NCBI GenBank assembly: GCA_945788485.1
Contig: CALZMB010000032.1
Span: 1 to 13,720, forward strand
Origin: an uncultured bacterium
GTDB taxonomy: Bacteria; Bacteroidota; Bacteroidia; Bacteroidales; Bacteroidaceae
Direction of reading: 5' to 3'
Length of the DNA: 13,720 nt
The notes under the pieces are model-generated. The model was given only the letters and a program-made list of their open reading frames with translations. It was not told the origin of the DNA and made no database searches. Numbering within the stretch: position 1 is the stretch's first letter; the number at the start of each line of letters is the position of its first letter. A program made the translations under genes and the position numbers. This document shows positions 7,403-13,720 of this stretch, one piece after another.

Positions 7403-8830
7403 TCAATGTTTGTTCACCGTGGCGATGATATCGGGATACACCTCGACGGTATATTTCCGTCTCAGTGCCTCGACCCATTCTTTTTCGAGCGTTGTCTGAT
7501 AGTCTTCGAGCACGAGGTTTCTGACATCGCTCATCTCTTTCGGTGCTTTCAGTTTCTTTCCGTAGATGGCGTCGATGGGATAGTCTGCGTTTTTCTTCAC
7601 CTCGACGTTCTTCACTTTGAAGACGAGGCTGTCCACGATGGCGTTGTCACCTTTTTTAAATAGTCCTTTCTCTACGCGTATTCTGATTATGGAATCACCG
7701 TTGAATGTAGAGCGCAGTTTCTCGTTCCAGTCTGCGAACTTCAGTCCTTTGACACATTTAGCGACATTCTTCACGTCCTTCTGGTCCTTCACGTGATACA
7801 CCATGCCCTTGAATCTCGGCTCGTCCCATTTGTATTTCTTCCTGTTCTTCTTGAAGAATGCGTTCAGCCCCTCTTCGTCCTTCGCCGCCTTGTCCCACAC
7901 CATGCGGCTGCTGATTTCGAACATTAGCAGTCCGTCGTGGTATTCTCTTACGAGGTTGTCGAGTTCCGGGTCCTTAGCCTGCAGTTCCGCGGCGTGTTTG
8001 TCCATCACCTGTTGTGGTGTCATTTGTCCGTTCGATGCCTCCACCTCTTTTTCAACCTTGCGGTCGGCGATGCGGTCTCTGATGTTGCGTCTCTCTATGA
8101 ACGTCATGATGTTCTGCCGCAGCGAGTCGTACGGTTCGAGCATCTTTCTGTCGATAGCCTTTATGATATGCCATCCAACAGGCGAGAGAACGGGTTCTGA
8201 CATCTCTCCGTTTTTCAGAGCGTATGCCGCTTTGTCAAACTCCTCGAACGTCTGTCCGTGGCTTATCCATCCTATCACTCCGCCTTTTGCTGCCGCTGCT
8301 CCGTCGTCAGATTTCTTCGATGCCATATCGTTGAAGTCCGCGCCCTTCTTTATTGCGTTGTAGATTGAATCGATGCGCTGTTTCTTTTCCGCCTCGGTCT
8401 GCTTGTCTGCATCGGGCGAGAGACGCACGAAGACGTGTGCCACCTGCAGCAGACCGTCGGGGCCTATGCGTTTCACTTCTGCGTCATAAATGCGGTGTGC
8501 CTCCTCTTCAACGTCAGCATCTGTGACGATGGCAGGCTTAATCTGCTGGTCGCGGTATTGCCTGAACTCCTGCTGGTATGACGAGAGGGTGTCGAGCTGT
8601 TCGTCGAGTGCCGCCTGCACCTTGAGTTTGTAGTTGATGAAGAGATCCACATATTCGTCGATGTTCTTCTTGTCGATGACGCCCTCAGAATTGTTCTTGT
8701 TGTACGAATACTCAAATTCAGAGCGCAGAACCGGTTTTCCTGCAATCTTCATGATTACGGGGTCGGCATTCTGTGCCATCATCGGGGCGGCACAGAAGAG
8801 TAAGGCTGCTATCAGGTTTTTCCGTTTCAT
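7403..8830 (-). CDS. Periplasmic parvulin-type peptidyl-prolyl isomerase
   Basis: The start chosen is ATG at 8830, giving 475 residues beginning MKRKNLIAALLFCAAPMMAQ, a clean signal peptide with cleavage after MAQ. The frame stays open to an ATG at 8893, but that start would put 21 polar, basic residues in front of the signal and would run through a strong hairpin. A SurA-like N-terminal region (about 25-120) precedes one complete parvulin domain (about 127-228): QVAHVFVRL at the first strand, GGVIGW (183-188) and VGWHIIKAID (218-227). The roughly 245-residue C-terminal region has no motif I recognise. It probably isomerises prolyl bonds of, or chaperones, outer-membrane proteins. The SurA-like gene follows after 25 bases. 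No promoter consensus is visible upstream, so it may be read through from guaB or use a divergent promoter. Confidence 0.86.
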   Translation of the reverse strand: MKRKNLIAALLFCAAPMMAQNADPVIMKIAGKPVLRSEFEYSYNKNNSEGVIDKKNIDEYVDLFINYKLKVQAALDEQLDTLSSYQQEFRQYRDQQIKPAIVTDADVEEEAHRIYDAEVKRIGPDGLLQVAHVFVRLSPDADKQTEAEKKQRIDSIYNAIKKGADFNDMASKKSDDGAAAAKGGVIGWISHGQTFEEFDKAAYALKNGEMSEPVLSPVGWHIIKAIDRKMLEPYDSLRQNIMTFIERRNIRDRIADRKVEKEVEASNGQMTPQQVMDKHAAELQAKDPELDNLVREYHDGLLMFEISSRMVWDKAAKDEEGLNAFFKKNRKKYKWDEPRFKGMVYHVKDQKDVKNVAKCVKGLKFADWNEKLRSTFNGDSIIRIRVEKGLFKKGDNAIVDSLVFKVKNVEVKKNADYPIDAIYGKKLKAPKEMSDVRNLVLEDYQTTLEKEWVEALRRKYTVEVYPDIIATVNKH

Positions 8831-8845
8831 TATTGTCAGTTTTTT

Positions 8846-8883
8846 GCCTCTGCGGGGTGATGTCGCCCCGTTGTGCCTGAGGC
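8846..8883 (-). other. Compound hairpin just upstream of the parvulin gene
   Basis: An outer 5-bp pair (GCCTC at 8846-8850 with GAGGC at 8879-8883) encloses a strong inner stem (CGGGGTG at 8853-8859 with CGCCCCG at 8864-8870, including one G-T pair, loop of 4). On the transcript it ends 15 bases before the start codon at 8830 and is followed by A's, not T's, so it is not an intrinsic terminator. It could affect ribosome access or message processing. Confidence 0.45.
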
Positions 8884-8912
8884 TTTGTGACATTCTCCGT
8901 CAAAAGGCATTC

Positions 8913-8940
8913 AGCCCCACCTTTCGTAAAGGGCGGGGCT
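8913..8940. repeat. GC-rich palindrome between guaB and the parvulin operon
   Basis: AGCCCC at 8913-8918 pairs with GGGGCT at 8935-8940. Inside, CCTTT (8920-8924) pairs with AAAGG (8928-8932) around the loop CGT, with a small internal loop between the stems. It lies 80 bases past the guaB stop. On the minus strand no T-run follows; on the plus strand only TTTGTG follows. It may be a weak terminator, a 3'-end stabiliser for guaB message, or one copy of a REP-like dispersed palindrome. Confidence 0.5.
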
Positions 8941-9020
8941 TTGTGCGTTGTTGTTATGTCGTAGTGTTGTTTCTGTCTGTCATTAAGAGTACATTGAGAG
9001 TAAGTCACGCCACGCCGTCA

Positions 9021-10505
9021 TCATTCGTGCCTGCTGTAGTTAGGCGCTTCGGATGTGATGGTGATGTCGTGCGGATGCGATTCCATCACGCCGGCATTTG
9101 TGATGCGTGTGAACTTTGCGTTGTGCAGTGCCTCTATGGTCTGTGCCCCGCAGTATCCCATACCCGAGCGCAGTCCGCCGGAGAGCTGGTAAATGACCTC
9201 CTGCACAGTTCCTTTGTATGGCACGCGTCCTGCGATGCCTTCCGGCACGAGTTTCTTTACGTCGCTTGTTTCCGACTGGAAGTATCTGTCTTTCGAGCCG
9301 TTCTTCTGTTCCATGGCTTCGAGCGATCCCATGCCTCGGTACGACTTGAATTTCCTGCCGTTGTATATGATGGTGTCGCCCGGGCTTTCTTCCGTTCCTG
9401 CGACGAGCGAGCCTATCATCACCGACGATCCTCCGGCTGCGATAGCTTTCACGATGTCTCCTGAGTAGCGCAGTCCGCCGTCAGCGATGAGAGGCACTCC
9501 GGTGCCCTGCAGTGCCGAATATACGTCATAGACAGCCGACAGCTGCGGCACTCCCACACCTGCCACCACGCGTGTAGTGCAGATAGAGCCCGGTCCGATG
9601 CCCACCTTCACTGCGTCGGCGCCGTTCTCGACAAGCAGTCTTGCCGCCGCTCCGGTGGCTACGTTGCCCACCACGATGTCTATGTTCTTGAAAGCGGCCT
9701 TAGCCTCCACGAGTTTGTCTATCACACCCTTCGAGTGTCCGTGTGCGGTGTCGATGACGATGGCGTCAGCCCCTGCCTCCACGAGCGCCTGCATACGGTC
9801 GAGTGTATCGACGGTGACGCCCACTCCGGCAGCCACTCTGAGGCGTCCTTTCTCGTCTTTGCACGCCATCGGCTTGTCCTTCGCCTTCGTGATGTCCTTG
9901 TAAGTTATGAGGCCCACGAGGCGGTTACTGCTGTCCACGACAGGCAGTTTCTCGATTTTGTTCTCCTGCAGTATCTCCGCTGCGGCGGCAAGGTCAGTCT
10001 GCTGGTGTGTCGTGACGAGGTTTTCAGATGTCATCACGTCGTCTATAGCCTTGTCCATACGGCGTTCAAAGCGCAGGTCTCGGTTAGTGACGATGCCCAC
10101 GAGATGCCCCTCGTCGTCCACCACCGGTATGCCTCCGATGTGATACTCCGCCATCATGGCGAGTGCGTCGGCGACGGTAGAGCCTCTGCGTATGGTGACG
10201 GGGTCGTAGATCATGCCGTTCTCGGCACGCTTCACGATGGCGACGTGGCGTGCCTGCTCTTCGATGGTCATGTTTTTGTGGATGACGCCGATGCCGCCCT
10301 CACGGGCTATGGCGATAGCCATTGCCGATTCGGTGACAGTGTCCATGGCTGCCGTCACAAAGGGGATATTGAGACTGATGTTCCGTGAGAACTGCGTTTT
10401 CAGTTCTACAGTCTTTGGCAAGACTTCTGAATACGCCGGGATGAGGAGGACGTCGTCGAATGTCAGACCGTCCATTACAATCTTATCTGCAACAAAAGAT
10501 GACAT
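9021..10505 (-). CDS. guaB: Inosine-5'-monophosphate dehydrogenase
   Basis: It oxidises IMP to XMP with NAD+, the committed step of guanine nucleotide synthesis in the cytoplasm. At 494 residues it is the usual bacterial length. The barrel starts TFDDVLLIPAYSEV (15-28). Two CBS domains are inserted at about 94-150 (GGIPVVDDEGHLVGIVTNRD) and 155-208 (EKLPVVDSSNRLVGLIT). The catalytic loop GIGPGSICTTR holds the nucleophile Cys309. The IMP phosphate and NAD sites show IDTAHGHS (251-258), ADGGLRYSGD (341-350) and YRGMGSLEAM (389-398). The mobile flap carries GRVPYKG (426-432). It has a predicted promoter with a leader of only about 15-20 bases, and no leader riboswitch would fit. It is separated from nadK upstream by 101 AT-rich bases. 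All key residues are present. Confidence 0.98.
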   Translation of the reverse strand: MSSFVADKIVMDGLTFDDVLLIPAYSEVLPKTVELKTQFSRNISLNIPFVTAAMDTVTESAMAIAIAREGGIGVIHKNMTIEEQARHVAIVKRAENGMIYDPVTIRRGSTVADALAMMAEYHIGGIPVVDDEGHLVGIVTNRDLRFERRMDKAIDDVMTSENLVTTHQQTDLAAAAEILQENKIEKLPVVDSSNRLVGLITYKDITKAKDKPMACKDEKGRLRVAAGVGVTVDTLDRMQALVEAGADAIVIDTAHGHSKGVIDKLVEAKAAFKNIDIVVGNVATGAAARLLVENGADAVKVGIGPGSICTTRVVAGVGVPQLSAVYDVYSALQGTGVPLIADGGLRYSGDIVKAIAAGGSSVMIGSLVAGTEESPGDTIIYNGRKFKSYRGMGSLEAMEQKNGSKDRYFQSETSDVKKLVPEGIAGRVPYKGTVQEVIYQLSGGLRSGMGYCGAQTIEALHNAKFTRITNAGVMESHPHDITITSEAPNYSRHE

Positions 10506-10527
10506 AATACATTATTTTTTATTGCGT

Positions 10528-10536
10528 GCAAAATTA
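10528..10536 (-). promoter_or_regulatory. -7 element of the guaB promoter
   Basis: The minus strand reads TAATTTTGC at 10536-10528, a full match to the Bacteroidota -7 consensus, 22 bases before the guaB start codon. No TTG sits at the expected 19-21-base spacing upstream, so the -33 element is weak or absent. The rest of 10506-10606 is AT-rich and contains no convincing terminator for nadK. Confidence 0.6.
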
Positions 10537-10606
10537 CCAAAAAATCTTTATATAGACAGCGGTTACGGGATATTTTTATAATATTTTAGTTAACCAACCG
10601 GACAAT

Positions 10607-11491
10607 CTACCCTCTCGTGTCTGCTCCCCACATCATTTTCTCCCTTAGTGTGGCGATGTATTTATGGTGTCTGCGTTTTACGATGTTCACCTCGTAGTCC
10701 GCCTTGCGTATATGCAGTCGTGCCGTCTCTGGCAGTTTCTCCGACCGTCCGTCGATGGCTACGAGAAACTTGTGTGAGCGGCTCTCTATGTCGAGCGAAA
10801 TCTCTGCTGTCGCCGGCACCACGATGGGGCGTATGTTCAGGCTGTGCGGCGCTACGGGCGTGAGGCACAGCACGTCGGTCTGCGGCATTATGATGGGTCC
10901 TCCGTTAGACAGCGAGTAGGCGGTGGAGCCTGTCGGTGTCGAGACTATGAGGCCGTCGGCGAGGTATGTGACGAGGTTCTCGCCGTCTATGCGTGCGTGT
11001 ATGGTTATCATCGAGGCGTTGTCCTGTTTCAGCACGGCGATGTCGTTGAGTGCGAAGCGGCAGTTGCCGAGTGCCGCACCCTCTGCCTCCACCTCAATGA
11101 CGGCGTGCCTCTCCACGATGAAGTTCCCTTTGTATATCATCCCTATCGCCTTCTCCATCTCTGTCGGCGAGACATCGGCGAGATAGCCGAGGCGCCCGGT
11201 GTTGATGCCTACGATGGGCACACAGCGCGAGCCCACCATGCCCGCTGCCTTGAGGAAGGTGCCGTCGCCGCCCATCGAGATGACATAATCGACATCGAAG
11301 TCGAGCGTGTCGAAGACATGACAGCCCTCGACCGCCAGCTGCTGCACGTCGGAAAGGAAGCGGCAGAAGCGCCGTTCGATATGCACCACCGCCTTCCTCT
11401 CGCTCAGGATGGACAGCAGTTTCTGCGCCGCCGTGGATTTCCGCGTCTGGTATTCGTTGCCGAAAATGGCAAAAGTGAGTGTTTTCTTCAT
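10607..11491 (-). CDS. nadK: NAD kinase
   Basis: It phosphorylates NAD+ to NADP+ using ATP or polyphosphate and is the sole route to NADP in most bacteria. At 294 residues it is the normal length. The glycine-rich GGDGTFLKA motif (74-82) carries catalytic Asp76. It is followed by GINTGRLGYLAD (95-106), NDIAVLK (149-155), the substrate-site block LADGLIVSTPTGSTAYSLS (177-195) with NGGPI (196-200), and TPVAPHSLNIRPIV in the C-terminal beta-sandwich. The start ATG at 11491 gives the typical MKKTLTFAIFGN opening. It is divergent from the DJ-1-family gene and shares its control region. The gap to guaB downstream (101 bases, with a guaB promoter) suggests separate units, with some readthrough possible. 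Confidence 0.97.
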   Translation of the reverse strand: MKKTLTFAIFGNEYQTRKSTAAQKLLSILSERKAVVHIERRFCRFLSDVQQLAVEGCHVFDTLDFDVDYVISMGGDGTFLKAAGMVGSRCVPIVGINTGRLGYLADVSPTEMEKAIGMIYKGNFIVERHAVIEVEAEGAALGNCRFALNDIAVLKQDNASMITIHARIDGENLVTYLADGLIVSTPTGSTAYSLSNGGPIIMPQTDVLCLTPVAPHSLNIRPIVVPATAEISLDIESRSHKFLVAIDGRSEKLPETARLHIRKADYEVNIVKRRHHKYIATLREKMMWGADTRG

Positions 11492-11531
11492 TATTCTTTG
11501 TTAAAAATGATGCCGTTTGACAAATGTTTCG

Positions 11532-11540
11532 TATATTTGC
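11532..11540 (+). promoter_or_regulatory. -7 element of the DJ-1-family gene promoter
   Basis: TATATTTGC at 11532-11540 is a full match to the Bacteroidota -7 consensus, 42 bases before the start codon at 11583. TTTG at 11516-11519 is nearer than the usual spacing, so the -33 element is not ideal. The element faces the nadK -7 element four bases away. Confidence 0.58.
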
Positions 11541-11544
11541 AGAT

Positions 11545-11576
11545 GCAAATTTAATATTTTTCATTCTAACCTACAA
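11545..11576 (-). promoter_or_regulatory. nadK promoter
   Basis: The minus strand reads TAAATTTGC at 11553-11545 with TTG at 11576-11574, exactly 20 bases upstream. This is the best -33/-7 pair in the window. Transcription would begin near 11540, giving a leader of about 50 bases. It overlaps the DJ-1-family promoter region. Confidence 0.7.
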
Positions 11577-11582
11577 GAAATC

Positions 11583-12134
11583 ATGGCAAAAGTTTACGAA
11601 TTCCTTACAAACGGCAACGAAGAGGTCGAGGCCCTTGTCCCGGTCGATGTGCTGCGCCGCGCCGGTGCAGAGGTGGTGCTTGTCTCTACGACAGGCGAGA
11701 GAGAAGTGGTGTCCGCGCATGGCGTGAAGATGGTCGCCGACTGTCTCCTCGAGGACACCGACACGTCTGACGCCGACCTCCTGATGATACCCGGCGGTAT
11801 GCCCGGCTCCGAGATTCTGTGCAACAACGACGATGTGCGCGCCGCCATTGCGCGCCAGTATGACGCCGGAAAACTTGTCTCCGCCATCTGCGCCGGACCA
11901 ATGATATTCGGTGCGCTGGGCATCTCTGACGGCAAGCGCATGACATGCTATCCCGGCTTCGAGCCTCTCCTTGCCGGTGCGACATACACCGGCGACCTTG
12001 TCACTGTCGATGGCAACGTGGTGACAGGCAAGGGTCCGGGCGCGTCGTTCGCCTACGCCTTCACCTTGTGCGAGCTTCTTTTCGGCAAGACAACGGCTGA
12101 CGCGCTGCGCGAAGGGATGATTTATACGTTTTAG
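11583..12134 (+). CDS. DJ-1/PfpI-family protein (YajL/DJ-1-like)
   Basis: The chosen start is ATG at 11583 (183 residues, MAKVYEFLTNG); the longer frame from 11517 would begin upstream of the predicted promoter. The protein matches the DJ-1 subgroup along its length: NGNEEVEALVPVDVLRRAG (10-28) with the conserved Glu16, PGGMPGSE (70-77), and the nucleophile elbow AICAGP (101-106) with Cys103. These line up with Glu18 and Cys106 of human DJ-1. CYPGFE replaces the DJ-1 His126 region. GKGPGASFAYAF is the usual C-terminal block. Proposed roles in the family are oxidative-stress protection and glyoxal or protein-glycation repair; the exact reaction is debated, so function is left general. It is divergent from nadK and upstream of recG by 79 bases, and may be co-transcribed with recG. 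Confidence 0.93.
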   Translation: MAKVYEFLTNGNEEVEALVPVDVLRRAGAEVVLVSTTGEREVVSAHGVKMVADCLLEDTDTSDADLLMIPGGMPGSEILCNNDDVRAAIARQYDAGKLVSAICAGPMIFGALGISDGKRMTCYPGFEPLLAGATYTGDLVTVDGNVVTGKGPGASFAYAFTLCELLFGKTTADALREGMIYTF

Positions 12135-12154
12135 CTGACGGAAAAAAAAGTTGG

Positions 12155-12191
12155 CGTTGTCTTTACGGCAACAGAGACAACGATGACAACG
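12155..12191 (+). other. Alternative-hairpin motif between the DJ-1-family gene and recG
   Basis: CGTTGTC at 12155-12161 can pair with either of two tandem GACAACG copies, at 12176-12182 and 12185-12191 (9-base period). The second copy ends 22 bases before the recG start codon. There is no T-run, so it is not an intrinsic terminator, and no promoter consensus is seen in this 79-base gap. The function is unknown and it could be chance. Confidence 0.3.
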
Positions 12192-12213
12192 TGAAGAACA
12201 TATACAAATCTCC

Positions 12214-13720
12214 ATGACCTTCTTCTCACAGGACATAAAGTTCTTGTCGGGCGTGGGACCGAAGAAGCGCGACATCCTTGCCCGCGAGGCGGGCATAGAG
12301 ACGTTCGGCGACCTCATAGAGTACTACCCCTACAAATACATCGACCGCAGCCGCATCTACGCCATTCGCGAGATGTGCGGCGAGATGCCGTATGTCCAGA
12401 TTCGCGGCAGCATCCTCTCGTGGGAAGTATATGACACGGGCAAGCGGCAGAAACGCTATGTGGCACACTTCAACGACGGCACAGGAACGGTGGACCTCGT
12501 ATGGTTCAAAGGCGGCGAGTATGCCTACAAGACGTATTCCGTCGGCACGACATACATCGTCTTCGGCAAGCCCTCCGTATATATGGGGCGCTACCAGTTC
12601 TCGCATCCTGACATCGACGCCGCCGATTCGCTCGTCCTCTCGGAGATGGGTCTGCAGCCCCACTATCTCACCACGGAGAAGATGAAGGCGGCGGGACTGA
12701 ACTCGCGGGGCATGGAACGGCTGACGAAGGCTCTCGTAGCGCGTATGCCTGCCGTAGATGAGACGCTGCCGCCGTTCATCACCGCACCGCTCAGCCTCAT
12801 CCCGCGCGACGAGGCACTGCGACGCATCCACTATCCGCGCAACAGCGAGGAGATGGCTGCGGCACAGAAACGGCTGAAGTTTGAAGAGCTGTTCTTCGTG
12901 CAGCTTAATATAGTAAGGTACGTGAACCGCCGCCACCGTATGTTCTCCGGCTGCGTCTTCAGCACCGCGGGTGCGCCGCTCCACCGGTTCTACAACGACA
13001 ACCTCCACTTCCCGCTCACCTCTGCCCAGCAGCGCGTCGTGCGCGAGATATTCGACGATATGCGCTCGGGACGGCAGATGAACCGTCTGCTCCAGGGCGA
13101 CGTGGGGTCGGGCAAGACACTCGTCGCACTCCTCGTCATGCTCATCGCCGTAGGCAACGGCTATCAGGCGGTGATTATGGCACCCACCGAGATTCTCGCC
13201 GAGCAGCACCTCGCCACCATCTCACACTTTCTGAAAGGCATGGACATCAACGTCGCCCTCCTCACGGGCATGGTGAAGGGCAAACGCCGGAGAGAGGTGC
13301 TGGAGGCTGCCGCCGACGGTTCGCTAAACATCCTTGTCGGCACTCATGCCGTGATAGAAGACACGGTGGTCTTCAAACGCCTCGGCCTCGCCGTCATCGA
13401 CGAGCAGCACCGCTTCGGCGTGGCGCAGCGCGCCCGTCTGTGGAAGAAGGCGTCTGACACCGCGTCAGCCGCCGTGCCGCACATCCTCGTCATGACGGCG
13501 ACACCTATACCCCGCACTCTCGCCATGACTCTCTACGGCGACCTCGACGTCTCTGTCATCGACGAGCTGCCGCCAGGCCGCAAGCCGGTGCATACCATAC
13601 ACCGCTACGACGACCAGCTCGCACCGCTCTTCGCCAACCTGCGGCGCGAGATAGCGAAAGGCAGACAGGCATACATCGTCTATCCGCTCATCAAGGAGAG
13701 CGAGAAGATGGACCTGAAAG
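12214..13720 (+). CDS. recG: ATP-dependent DNA helicase RecG, N-terminal part, cut by the window edge
   Basis: RecG remodels stalled replication forks and branch-migrates Holliday junctions. The 502 visible residues are open to the right edge; the family is usually about 690-700 residues, so roughly the last helicase lobe is missing. The start MTFFSQDIKFLSGVGPKKRDIL gives the usual opening, where GVGPKK resembles a helix-hairpin-helix. The wedge OB-fold is seen at about 60-130 (VQIRGSIL, HFNDGTGTVDLVWF). FPLTSAQQRVV leads to Walker A GDVGSGKT (295-302), APTEILAEQH, the DEQHRFG box (396-402) and motif III MTATPIPRTL (427-436). It follows the DJ-1-family gene with a 79-base gap and no visible promoter, so it is probably read from that gene's promoter. 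Its codon use is GC-richer by eye than that of the minus-strand genes. Confidence 0.97.
   Translation, partial: MTFFSQDIKFLSGVGPKKRDILAREAGIETFGDLIEYYPYKYIDRSRIYAIREMCGEMPYVQIRGSILSWEVYDTGKRQKRYVAHFNDGTGTVDLVWFKGGEYAYKTYSVGTTYIVFGKPSVYMGRYQFSHPDIDAADSLVLSEMGLQPHYLTTEKMKAAGLNSRGMERLTKALVARMPAVDETLPPFITAPLSLIPRDEALRRIHYPRNSEEMAAAQKRLKFEELFFVQLNIVRYVNRRHRMFSGCVFSTAGAPLHRFYNDNLHFPLTSAQQRVVREIFDDMRSGRQMNRLLQGDVGSGKTLVALLVMLIAVGNGYQAVIMAPTEILAEQHLATISHFLKGMDINVALLTGMVKGKRRREVLEAAADGSLNILVGTHAVIEDTVVFKRLGLAVIDEQHRFGVAQRARLWKKASDTASAAVPHILVMTATPIPRTLAMTLYGDLDVSVIDELPPGRKPVHTIHRYDDQLAPLFANLRREIAKGRQAYIVYPLIKESEKMDLK

Noticed and set aside
8831..8893. N-terminal extension of the parvulin gene to ATG 8893
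   Set aside because: It would bury the signal peptide behind 21 polar residues and is encoded by the compound hairpin; the start at 8830 is better.
8718..9008. 96-codon minus-strand frame across the guaB-parvulin gap
   Set aside because: It runs through both hairpins and overlaps the parvulin signal peptide in another frame; the PPFTKGG segment is just the palindrome translated.
10483..10512. Nine-codon upstream frame overlapping the guaB start (ATG seven bases before the guaB ATG)
   Set aside because: So short a frame arises easily by chance in an AT-rich leader, and nothing suggests it is translated.
10556..10606. Inverted GGTTA/TAACC repeat after nadK as a possible terminator
   Set aside because: Only five base pairs with a long AT-rich loop and no T-run after it.
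11517..11582. N-terminal extension of the DJ-1-family gene to ATG 11517
   Set aside because: That start lies upstream of the predicted transcription start, and family alignment begins at MAKVYEF.
12226..13209. 327-codon open frame on the minus strand opposite recG
   Set aside because: recG motifs on the other strand are intact through this stretch; the frame is open because stops are rare in GC-rich antisense sequence.

Overview
This window looks like core chromosome of a bacterium in the Bacteroidota, most likely order Bacteroidales and perhaps Prevotellaceae. Three things point there. Every promoter I can recognise has the Bacteroidota -7 element TAnnTTTGC, and two have a TTG 20 bases upstream. 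The start codons lack strong Shine-Dalgarno sequences. The proteins are Bacteroidales-type: a long OstA protein, paired parvulin chaperones and a secreted family-106 glycoside hydrolase. Genus-level placement is inference. I see no rRNA, tRNA, CRISPR array, insertion sequence, phage gene or pseudogene, and no gene-free stretch over 300 bases.

Layout. Positions 1-1709 (minus) hold the N-terminal 569 residues of a secreted GH106-type (alpha-L-rhamnosidase-like) enzyme, cut by the left edge. The 285-base gap 1710-1994 carries its promoter, a leader of about 145 bases, and the terminator of the operon to its right. Positions 1995-8830 (minus) are a tightly packed run, in transcription order: a parvulin isomerase, a SurA-like two-parvulin chaperone, an OstA/LptA-like protein, then mutL. 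Upstream of it on the same strand is guaB (9021-10505), separated by a gap with two strong hairpins and no recognisable promoter. Further right is nadK (10607-11491, minus). Transcription diverges near 11540, where nadK and a DJ-1/PfpI-family gene (11583-12134, plus) share one compact symmetric promoter. recG follows (12214 to the right edge, plus, 502 residues visible).

How the genes fit together. The two parvulins and the OstA protein form an outer-membrane biogenesis group: periplasmic chaperoning of outer-membrane proteins and probable lipopolysaccharide transport. mutL is the last gene of that transcription unit, so a DNA-repair gene appears to be expressed with envelope genes. guaB, nadK, the DJ-1 gene and recG are housekeeping genes. 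The GH106 gene is an accessory carbohydrate-utilisation gene with its own promoter.

I did not find a new defence, mobile or secretion system. The observations most worth a second look are a MutL whose C-terminal endonuclease motifs all look degenerate while its clamp-binding motif is intact, the face-to-face nadK/DJ-1 promoter, and the structured leaders before the parvulin operon and the GH106 gene.
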